The notes: generated from the sequence alone by a model not told the origin. A stretch of 12,116 nt of DNA from Candidatus Tayloriibacteriota bacterium (GCA_026395095.1 JAPLZI010000048.1:1-12116), one strand, 5' to 3'; shown: positions 1-3,371, counted from the stretch's first letter. Numbers and translations are program-made.

Positions 1-1
1 A

Positions 2-75
2 TGGTCGGGCTGCCGGGAGTTGAACCCGGACCTTACCCACCCCATGGGTAAATACTACCGCTATACTACAGCCCG
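2..75 (-). tRNA. tRNA-Pro(GGG)
   Basis: Reads on the minus strand as a full cloverleaf: 7-bp acceptor stem CGGGCTG/CAGCCCG, D stem GTAT/GTAT with one G-U at each end, anticodon stem TACCC/GGGTA, 4-nt variable loop, T stem CCGGG/CCCGG with loop TTCAACT. The anticodon loop ATGGGGT gives anticodon GGG, which reads proline codons CCC/CCU. C1-G72 and A73 are the usual bacterial tRNA-Pro identity elements. It is the only tRNA in the window with an encoded CCA (positions 2-4). Its 3' flank lies outside the window, so a trailer repeat like that of the Ala tRNAs cannot be excluded here. Confidence 0.95.
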
Positions 76-98
76 GTGCGTCGGCTGAAAAGGCTCGA

Positions 99-127
99 CA
101 AATAGAAGCTTACGACATTTTTGTAAA
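99..127 (-). promoter_or_regulatory. Possible promoter of tRNA-Pro(GGG)
   Basis: On the minus strand TTTACA (122-127) and TATTTG (99-104) are 17 bp apart, and transcription would begin shortly before the tRNA 5' end at 75. Both boxes match the sigma-70 consensus only partly, so this is a candidate chosen by spacing and position. Confidence 0.3.
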
Positions 128-152
128 TTCCTCAAATTGTCCTTGACACGGA

Positions 153-161
153 TGGTATAAT
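153..161 (+). promoter_or_regulatory. Extended -10 promoter of the HTH gene, leaderless arrangement
   Basis: TGGTATAAT is a perfect -10 hexamer with the upstream TGn extension. It ends 7 bp before the ATG at 169, so the predicted +1 falls on or next to the A of the start codon. No Shine-Dalgarno lies in between, in line with a leaderless mRNA. A TTGACA sits at 143-148 but only 7 bp from the -10, too close to serve as its -35 box. Confidence 0.6.
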
Positions 162-168
162 TCACGAC

Positions 169-654
169 ATGATTGCCCCTGCAATAAAAAGGAGGGCTGT
201 TGAATTGCGTATGGCCGGAATGTCATACGATGCCATTTCTAACGCTCTTGGACTAAGGATACCAAAATCAACCTTTTGGTATTGGTTCAAAGATCTCAAG
301 TTGTCTAATGATCATATTAAGCGCATGAGATCAGAATGTCTGAGCAATCTGACGAGGGCACGTGATGAATTGATCGCTATGTTTTTGCAATTATTGCGTA
401 AATGTTATACTCTTGACGAGGAAAAATTCCGTTGCACTGTCATGTGCAGAGCAGATCAGGATATTGCCCAACTCCAAAATTTCTGGTCTGGAATAACTCA
501 TATCCCCTTAATGAAGTTCTATAGAGCAACTATCGACCAACGCACGATTGGTAAACCTACTAGGAAGCCAGATTACAAAGGTGTTTGTAGGATAAATTAT
601 TTTTCAGCTATGATAGCTAAGGAATTGTGCCAAATCCCCAAATTGTTATTCTAG
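169..654 (+). CDS. Helix-turn-helix protein, apparently lacking its middle domain
   Basis: 161 aa, soluble. Residues about 5-45 form a resolvase/transposase-type helix-turn-helix: basic start (KRRAVELRMAG), then MSYDAISNALG and IPKSTFWYWFKDLKLS, the typical 'recognition helix then W' pattern. Residues about 70-161 (FLQLLRKCYTLDEEKFRCTV, QFYRATIDQRTIGKP-like stretch, DYKGVCRINYFSA) resemble, from memory, the C-terminal half of a hypothetical protein family frequent in CPR genomes. In those proteins the two parts are separated by a further segment with a LYWGEGSK-like motif. Here they are joined directly near residue 68-71, as if about 70-80 residues were lost in frame. The function of the family is not known to me; DNA binding follows from the HTH only. 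The start at 169 is set by the adjoining -10 box. The last base of the stop codon is the first base of tRNA-Ala(GGC), so the two probably share a transcript. Confidence 0.75.
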   Translation: MIAPAIKRRAVELRMAGMSYDAISNALGLRIPKSTFWYWFKDLKLSNDHIKRMRSECLSNLTRARDELIAMFLQLLRKCYTLDEEKFRCTVMCRADQDIAQLQNFWSGITHIPLMKFYRATIDQRTIGKPTRKPDYKGVCRINYFSAMIAKELCQIPKLLF

Positions 655-726
655 GGCCCGTAGCTCACCTGGTAGAGCGCTTCCGTGGCACGGAAGAGGT
701 AACCGGTTCGATCCCGGTCGGGTCCA
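654..726 (+). tRNA. tRNA-Ala(GGC)
   Basis: Cloverleaf with acceptor GGGCCCG/CGGGTCC, which contains the G3-U70 wobble pair that marks alanine tRNAs. D stem GCTC/GAGC, anticodon stem CTTCC/GGAAG, loop GTGGCAC giving anticodon GGC (codons GCC/GCU), T stem ACCGG/CCGGT with loop TTCGATC, discriminator A726. CCA is not encoded (the next bases are CAG). The first base overlaps the stop codon of the upstream HTH gene. I see no separate tRNA promoter at a sensible distance, so it probably matures from that gene's transcript by RNase P cleavage. A shortened trailer repeat and a terminator follow. Confidence 0.95.
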
Positions 727-748
727 CAGAAATAAGGAGTGAAGCGAC
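727..748 (+). repeat. tRNA-Ala trailer repeat, copy A (internally deleted)
   Basis: Starts directly after the discriminator base, like copies B (2437) and C (3179). The first 16 nt, CAGAAATAAGGAGTGA, are identical to copy B. The sequence then jumps to AGCGAC, the end of the unit in copy B. This is what a deletion between two short GA-containing sites would leave. Both stems of the complete unit are lost. Confidence 0.7.
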
Positions 749-767
749 ATAAGCAAAATGACCTCCT

Positions 768-794
768 CCCCGCAGTTCCTGCGGGGTTTCCTTT
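768..794 (+). terminator. Intrinsic terminator after tRNA-Ala(GGC) / possible IS right-end hairpin
   Basis: A perfect 8-bp stem CCCCGCAG/CTGCGGGG with a 3-nt loop TTC is followed by a T-rich run TTTCCTTT. It would end the HTH-tRNA transcript. It lies 14 bp beyond the restored end of tnpA and resembles the block upstream of tnpA at 1291-1336, so it may have come in as the IS end and serve both roles. Confidence 0.65.
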
Positions 795-799
795 GCGAT

Positions 800-1239
800 T
801 CATTCGGACCCGAATCCTAATCTCATTGTCTTTCCCGAATCCTGCCTGCCTTGATATTGAATGTATCTGCGTATGGTCTCTTCATTGAGGCCGAGTGATG
901 AGACAAAATATCCGACACTCCATTGCTGCCGTCCAGGTATGCCTCTTTGATGAATTTGAATCGTTTCTTTAACCTGATACTGGTATTGATCTTAAGAGCC
1001 TGTACGACGGCAGCAATGGAGAGGTTCGGTGGTATCTCAATATGAAGGTGGACATGATCAACATTCGTCTTCATCGTATGTATGTAGAGTGTCGGATATT
1101 TCTTTACAACCTCCCAGCAGGATTCGAAGAATTCTTTTTCTACTGCTTGAGGTTTGAGAAAATGGATTCGGTATCTAGTTCCCCACACCATGTGGTATTG
1201 GAGTTGGTAGATTGAGTGGTTTAGGCTTCGTGTCCTCAT
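800..1239 (-). pseudogene. tnpA: IS200-like transposase TnpA, frameshifted
   Basis: Y1-type HUH single-strand transposase. From the ATG at 1239 (MRTRSLNHSIYQLQYH) the frame gives the normal start of the family, YHMVWGTRYR, and the HUH metal site DHVHLHIE (H62, H64). The frame goes wrong near 909-921. After LDGSNGV the original frame is nonsense down to a stop at 823, while another frame continues as SVGYFVSSLGLNEETIRRYI to a stop at 800, exactly the expected C-terminal helix with the catalytic tyrosine (Y of GYFVSS). The Trp expected before SVGYF is missing. Losing one copy of a tandem GGAGTGT heptamer would produce the observed sequence. The catalytic residues lie in different frames, so the gene should be inactive. 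Extending the frame upstream to 1287 would place the hairpin inside the gene, which is unlikely. Confidence 0.85.
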
Positions 1240-1248
1240 GGTACCTAG

Positions 1249-1274
1249 CGTACCACATGAGGACATGTGGTACG
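1249..1274. repeat. Perfect 11-bp hairpin next to the tnpA start (probable IS left end)
   Basis: CGTACCACATG and CATGTGGTACG are exact complements around a 4-nt loop. The hairpin ends 9 bp upstream of the tnpA ATG, where IS200/IS605 left-end hairpins lie. A second small stem, GGTAC/GTACC (1240-1254), uses part of the same sequence, so the two folds exclude each other. In IS200 a 5' leader hairpin is known to repress tnpA translation; a similar role here is inference. Confidence 0.65.
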
Positions 1275-1290
1275 TAGAAGGTTCCATTCA

Positions 1291-1336
1291 TCCCCGCACT
1301 TCGGAAGCCCCTAGTCTTCCTCGTACGGGGTTTCCT
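1291..1336. repeat. Structured block related to the 764-791 hairpin
   Basis: Outer stem CCCCG (1292-1296)/CGGGG (1326-1330) encloses a second stem GGAAG (1303-1307)/CTTCC (1316-1320); the CCCC at 1308-1311 could instead pair with the GGGG at 1327-1330. The ends, TCCCCGCA and CGGGGTTTCCT, match the block on the other side of tnpA. It could be a leftover end of a second IS copy or part of this element's left side. Confidence 0.45.
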
Positions 1337-1343
1337 GGTAATT

Positions 1344-1370
1344 AAAAAGCCGCCTCTAGGTGCAGGCGGC
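1344..1370 (-). terminator. Intrinsic terminator of the 1413-1967 membrane-protein gene
   Basis: On the minus strand a 7-bp stem GCCGCCT/AGGCGGC with an 8-nt loop is followed by TTTTTAAT. It lies 43 bp beyond the stop codon of the membrane-protein gene and before the tnpA region. Confidence 0.85.
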
Positions 1371-1412
1371 CTCGCAGAAATAATGACAACATCTCCCAGC
1401 ACATCACTGTAA

Positions 1413-1967
1413 CTACGGTAAGTATGTGCTCTCCTCGATAATGGCGAACGTCCTCCACGCGATGAACACAGCAACAACCGTCACTGTTACATAGGCCGTC
1501 AGGTCCGGCCTTCTTCCGTACCATTTCGGATTCCAGAGTCCTAGTGGAATGTGAGTCCCCATGATTATGTGAACACTGAGTAGGAGCTGGGCATTAATCG
1601 CATCTGGTACCGAAACGCTTTTTGAGGCAAAGTAGAATAGAAATATGATGGCGAGCATTGCCGCCATGTACACAACATGTATCCTGCCAGCACCAGAGAG
1701 TGTGTCTTGTACACGTCTTCCATCAGCTTCATTGATGATACGCTGATCAATGTGCGACTCGGGGAAGGTTCCCTGGAGATACGACAAGTGCATCGCTACA
1801 CTGACAATCATTCCAAGGGCTACACAACTGAGTACTTGGGGCAATGTCCATCCTCCCCCATAAGTGGAGACGATTACTCCCATGAGAGGAGTGATGATCA
1901 GAAGGTCGCCCCACATTCCGCCATGGGCGATGAATGGGAGCCCTTGTTGGATACTGCGTGCCTTCAT
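1413..1967 (-). CDS. Multi-pass membrane protein of unknown function
   Basis: 184 aa from the first in-frame ATG. Hydrophobic segments at about residues 20-37 (GDLLIITPLMGVIVSTY), 43-65 (PQVLSCVALGMIVSVAMHL), 95-115 (IHVVYMAAMLAIIFLFYF), 124-145 (INAQLLLSVHIIMGTHIPLGL) and 155-175 (LTAYVTVTVVAVFIAWRTFAI) suggest five membrane spans. Several conserved-looking histidines sit at helix ends (HGGMWGD, MHLSYL, RIHVVY, VHIIMGTH). I do not recognise the family. The same frame continues upstream to an ATG at 2066 behind a strong promoter, but is cut by a TGA. The gene is therefore either expressed from the internal ATG at 1967, which has no clear Shine-Dalgarno, or broken by a nonsense mutation. A terminator at 1344-1370 closes the unit. 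Confidence 0.65.
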   Translation of the reverse strand: MKARSIQQGLPFIAHGGMWGDLLIITPLMGVIVSTYGGGWTLPQVLSCVALGMIVSVAMHLSYLQGTFPESHIDQRIINEADGRRVQDTLSGAGRIHVVYMAAMLAIIFLFYFASKSVSVPDAINAQLLLSVHIIMGTHIPLGLWNPKWYGRRPDLTAYVTVTVVAVFIAWRTFAIIEESTYLP

Positions 1968-2066
1968 CTGTCCAACTGTCAGGAAACCATCCGCGTACGC
2001 GAATGCACCGCCGAGAATGACACCGAGTGCCCTTCACACAATCACAATAATGCCGATTGTATTCAT
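1968..2066 (-). other. In-frame upstream extension of the membrane-protein gene with a TGA at codon 11
   Basis: From the ATG at 2064-2066 the frame reads MNTIGIIVIV, TGA (2034-2036), then RALGVILGGAFAYADGFLTVG and runs without a break into the ORF at 1967. The extension is hydrophobic and would supply a first membrane span. An AGGGA lies 7 nt before the ATG, and the promoter at 2125-2153 puts the +1 about 50 nt upstream. Together these suggest 2066 is the ancestral start and the TGA a single-base change, for example from GGA, CGA or TGG. Confidence 0.55.
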
Positions 2067-2124
2067 CGTTATGTCCCTTTTTTGGTTTTTATGAGATTTT
2101 CAGACAGCTAAAATGTAAATTTGA

Positions 2125-2153
2125 TTTAAACATACCGATTAGCAGTTTGTCAA
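2125..2153 (-). promoter_or_regulatory. Promoter of the membrane-protein gene
   Basis: On the minus strand a perfect -35 TTGACA (2148-2153) is followed after exactly 17 bp by TTTAAA (2125-2130), which matches four of six -10 bases. The predicted +1 is near 2118, about 50 nt before the ATG at 2066. It fires away from tRNA-Pro(CGG). Confidence 0.6.
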
Positions 2154-2198
2154 CTACACATGGACTTGGGAGGCAAATATTGTTACTCTATTTTTTAT

Positions 2199-2269
2199 CG
2201 GGGTGTAGTATAGTGGTAGTATACACGCTTCGGGAGTGTGAGGTCCGGGTTCGATTCCCGGCACCCCGA
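2199..2269 (+). tRNA. tRNA-Pro(CGG)
   Basis: Acceptor CGGGGTG/CACCCCG with C1-G72 and A73 as usual for tRNA-Pro; D stem GTAT/GTAT; anticodon stem CACGC/GTGTG; loop TTCGGGA giving anticodon CGG (codon CCG); T stem CCGGG/CCCGG with loop TTCGATT. CCA is not encoded. Unlike the three Ala tRNAs it is not followed by the trailer repeat but by another structured spacer (2277-2365). I found no convincing promoter: TTGGGA (2166-2171) and TATTTT (2189-2194) are 17 bp apart but would start inside the tRNA. Confidence 0.95.
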
Positions 2270-2276
2270 CAAGTTA

Positions 2277-2297
2277 GTTGCTCGCTCAGGGCCTATA
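2277..2297 (+). repeat. 21-bp direct repeat, copy 1 (truncated tRNA 5' end)
   Basis: Exact copy of 2354-2374. Its last nine bases, GGGCCTATA, are the first nine of tRNA-Ala(CGC), and the preceding twelve, GTTGCTCGCTCA, are that gene's 5' flank. This copy stops being tRNA-like after nine bases. Confidence 0.85.
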
Positions 2298-2330
2298 TTC
2301 GCTGCGCTCATATATGCCCATCGCTCGCAA
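2278..2330. repeat. Imperfect palindrome containing repeat copy 1
   Basis: Nested complementary blocks: TTGC (2278-2281)/GCAA (2327-2330), GGGC (2289-2292)/GCCC (2316-2319) and TATAT (2294-2298)/ATATA (2310-2314), with a GC-rich terminal loop. The closing GCAA is shared with the next hairpin. Confidence 0.6.
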
Positions 2331-2358
2331 TGCGTGAATGTAGTAACATTCACGTTGC
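2327..2358. repeat. Hairpin before tRNA-Ala(CGC)
   Basis: Perfect 9-bp stem CGTGAATGT (2333-2341)/ACATTCACG (2346-2354) with loop AGTA. It can be lengthened by GCAA (2327-2330)/TTGC (2355-2358) across a TG bulge. That GCAA can pair either upstream with 2278-2281 or here, not both. Confidence 0.75.
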
Positions 2359-2374
2359 TCGCTCAGGGCCTATA
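2354..2374 (+). repeat. 21-bp direct repeat, copy 2 (entering tRNA-Ala(CGC))
   Basis: Identical to 2277-2297; here the repeat runs on into the complete tRNA. Confidence 0.85.
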
Positions 2375-2436
2375 GTAAAGTGGTATTACGCGGCATTCGC
2401 ATTGCCGAGGCGGGGGTCCGATTCCCCCTAGGTCCA
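2366..2436 (+). tRNA. tRNA-Ala(CGC), unusual T loop
   Basis: Acceptor GGGCCTA/TAGGTCC with the alanine pair G3-U70; D stem GTAA/TTAC; anticodon stem CGGCA/TGCCG; loop TTCGCAT giving anticodon CGC (codon GCG); T stem GGGGG/CCCCC. The T loop is TCCGATT, so position 55 is C where almost every tRNA has U (pseudouridine). CCA is not encoded. The body differs from the other two Ala tRNAs and its short D arm looks like that of tRNA-Pro(CGG) upstream. It is followed directly by trailer copy B. Confidence 0.9.
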
Positions 2437-2508
2437 CAGAAATAAGGAGTGAGTCCTCGAGCGACTATATTTCTGTAGGATGTCGCATAGCTTTAGCGAA
2501 GCGACGCC
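2437..2508 (+). repeat. tRNA-Ala trailer repeat, copy B (complete)
   Basis: Begins at the base after the discriminator. Stem 1 is CAGAAATA (2437-2444)/TATTTCTG (2468-2475), perfect over 8 bp. Inside it are a purine-rich bulge AGGAGTG and a second stem AGTC/GACT (2452-2455/2463-2466) with a 7-nt loop. Stem 2 is GTCGC (2482-2486)/GCGAC (2501-2505) with an inner TAGC-TTTA-GCGA arm that has one A-G mismatch. Compare copy C (3179-3251). Confidence 0.85.
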
Positions 2509-2513
2509 ACTAC

Positions 2514-2539
2514 AAAAAACTCCCGAGGTGAATCGGGAG
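2514..2539 (-). terminator. Intrinsic terminator of the 2588-2977 membrane-protein gene
   Basis: On the minus strand a perfect 7-bp stem CTCCCGA/TCGGGAG with a 6-nt loop is followed by TTTTTTG. It lies 48 bp downstream of the gene's stop codon. Confidence 0.85.
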
Positions 2540-2587
2540 ATAATAGAAAGCGTACGGAAATGGTTGCTGACTGGCGTTACCTCCCCA

Positions 2588-2977
2588 TTATGCCCAGAGA
2601 GTTGGCGATTTTATTGGATGTTGATGTTGCCCGAATTTCAGTTTGTAACGGATGACATCCAGAAAGGCTACTAACAGCGCCGTAATAATGATAACGATCG
2701 CAGCCAAAATTAATTCAGACTCGGAGCCTTCCTTCATGATCATTTCAATGACCGTCAACAATATTGCACCCATTACAATCAGAACTAAAGTTGACTCGAT
2801 GTTCCTCATGGAGAAAGGCACTCTCATGAGCAGCACCGCGGTCCCGAAAAAAGGGATTGAAAGCAGGATATTTGCGACATCCCAGTCATTCTTGATCGCA
2901 ATTGAAATGAATAACCCACCGAACAGTGCATTCAGCACGCCGAACAATATGTAGACCACCGTCATTAGTGTTTTCAT
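2588..2977 (-). CDS. Small four-span membrane protein of unknown function
   Basis: 129 aa with four hydrophobic segments at about residues 5-28, 34-53, 62-81 and 88-108, short polar loops (KNDWD, SMRNIES, KEGSESE) and a basic C-terminal tail (YKLKFGQHQHP). The basic tail suggests a cytoplasmic C-terminus. No motif that I recognise. Its own promoter (3034-3062) and terminator (2514-2539) make it a single-gene unit, divergent from tRNA-Ala(TGC). There is no clear Shine-Dalgarno before the ATG at 2977. Length, composition and the matching terminator argue that it is real; the plus-strand frames across it look like shadows. Confidence 0.75.
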   Translation of the reverse strand: MKTLMTVVYILFGVLNALFGGLFISIAIKNDWDVANILLSIPFFGTAVLLMRVPFSMRNIESTLVLIVMGAILLTVIEMIMKEGSESELILAAIVIIITALLVAFLDVIRYKLKFGQHQHPIKSPTLWA

Positions 2978-3033
2978 TCTAAATTTTGGTTCAATTCTAG
3001 AGTTTGATGAGAGCTCGATACTTTACTGCAGTA

Positions 3034-3062
3034 AGCCTAATCTTGCGTGAAGTGATTGTCAA
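3034..3062 (-). promoter_or_regulatory. Probable promoter of the 2588-2977 gene
   Basis: On the minus strand a perfect TTGACA (3057-3062) is followed after 17 bp by TAGGCT (3034-3039), which keeps the most conserved first, second and last -10 bases. The +1 would lie near 3027. The -35 box overlaps that of the opposite tRNA promoter. Confidence 0.45.
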
Positions 3063-3085
3063 ACATACCATACCTCGTGTATATT
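3056..3085 (+). promoter_or_regulatory. Promoter of tRNA-Ala(TGC)
   Basis: TTGTCA (3056-3061, five of six) and TATATT (3080-3085, five of six) are 18 bp apart. The predicted +1 near 3092 leaves a short 5' leader of about 14 nt before the tRNA. Confidence 0.6.
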
Positions 3086-3105
3086 AAGGCACGCACATGG
3101 CTCAT

Positions 3106-3178
3106 GGGCCCGTAGCTCATCTGGTAGAGCGCCGCTTTTGCAAAGCGGAGGCAAGCGGTTCGAGTCCGCTCGGGTCCA
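3106..3178 (+). tRNA. tRNA-Ala(TGC)
   Basis: Acceptor GGGCCCG/CGGGTCC with G3-U70, D stem GCTC/GAGC, anticodon stem CCGCT/AGCGG, loop TTTGCAA giving anticodon TGC (codons GCA and, with U34, other GCN), T stem AGCGG/CCGCT with loop TTCGAGT, A73. CCA is not encoded. The acceptor and D-arm sequences are almost identical to tRNA-Ala(GGC) at 654. The complete trailer copy C follows directly. Confidence 0.95.
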
Positions 3179-3251
3179 CAGGAATAAGGAGTGAGTCCGC
3201 GAACGACTATATTCCTGTAGGATGTCGCAACCGTTTACGGTTGGCGACGCC
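3179..3251 (+). repeat. tRNA-Ala trailer repeat, copy C (complete)
   Basis: Same architecture as copy B. Stem 1 is CAGGAATA (3179-3186)/TATTCCTG (3210-3217); compared with copy B an A-T pair has become G-C on both arms. AGTC/GACT (3194-3197/3205-3208) and the AGGAGTG bulge are unchanged. Stem 2 is GTCGC-AACCG (3224-3233)/CGGTT-G-GCGAC (3238-3248) around the same TTTA loop, fully paired except for one bulged G. Loop and single-stranded parts are more conserved than the inner stem sequence, a pattern expected of an RNA structure. Confidence 0.85.
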
Positions 3252-3319
3252 ACCAAATTCCGAAAATGCCCCGCACATTTTCTGTTGATAACTCATTAGG
3301 AACATGCGAACTAAAGGAG

Positions 3320-3325
3320 TATAAT
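3320..3325 (+). promoter_or_regulatory. -10 box upstream of the 3372 gene
   Basis: Perfect TATAAT. The best -35 at a fitting distance is TTAGGA (3296-3301, 18-bp spacer), which is weak. The +1 would be near 3332, giving a 40-nt leader that holds the ribosome binding site at 3361-3366. Confidence 0.5.
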
Positions 3326-3360
3326 TTTTTTGGCCTTTGATGAACAATCAAAATTCAAAT

Positions 3361-3366
3361 TAGGAG
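3361..3366 (+). promoter_or_regulatory. Ribosome binding site of the 3372 gene
   Basis: TAGGAG lies 5 nt before the ATG at 3372. It decides this start over the upstream in-frame TTG at 3330, which has no suitably spaced Shine-Dalgarno and lies before the predicted +1. Confidence 0.7.
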
Positions 3367-3371
3367 TAGCG

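Larger units (their letters stand above)
764..1336 (-). mobile_element. Remnant of an IS200/IS605-family element (tnpA only)
   Basis: The region holds a broken tnpA (800-1239), a perfect hairpin just outside its start (1249-1274), and two related GC-rich inverted-repeat blocks on its two sides (764-791 and 1291-1336). The blocks share TCCCCGCA at one end and CGGGGTTTCCT at the other. IS200/IS605 elements carry subterminal hairpins recognised by TnpA instead of terminal inverted repeats, and no target duplication is expected. The exact borders are not determined here. No tnpB is present. Confidence 0.5.

Noticed and set aside
143..148. TTGACA before the HTH gene as a -35 box
   Set aside because: Only 7 bp from the -10 box; the extended -10 explains the promoter better.
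1175..1477. 100-aa minus-strand ORF across the tnpA start region
   Set aside because: Crosses the terminator at 1344-1370, the structured block and the left-end hairpin; Arg/Pro-rich and out of frame with tnpA.
2034..2036. TGA recoding (Gracilibacteria/SR1 code, TGA = Gly)
   Set aside because: uvrA, uvrC, ddl and the fibre gene are uninterrupted and lack internal TGA, and uvrC and the 3372 gene end in TGA at sensible positions.
1677..2111. Plus-strand 144-aa ORF and the other-frame minus ORF at 1747-2037
   Set aside because: Overlap the membrane-protein frame, which has a matching promoter and terminator; their sequences are polar and unlike real proteins.
2480..2674. 64-aa plus-strand ORF starting in trailer copy B
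   Set aside because: It runs through stem 2, a minus-strand terminator and the end of a minus-strand gene. The matching frame in copy C is only 25 codons; RNA structure explains the shared bases better.
3262..3282. GAAAATG/CATTTTC hairpin as terminator of tRNA-Ala(TGC)
   Set aside because: AT-rich 7-bp stem with no T run behind it; too weak to call.
3097..3288. 63-aa plus-strand ORF starting MAHGPVAHLVERRF
   Set aside because: It is the conceptual translation of tRNA-Ala(TGC) and the trailer repeat; such peptides are a known annotation artefact of tRNA genes.
3330..3371. TTG start 42 bp upstream for the gene at 3372
   Set aside because: Lies before the predicted transcription start and has no suitably spaced ribosome binding site, while the ATG at 3372 has TAGGAG at 5 nt.
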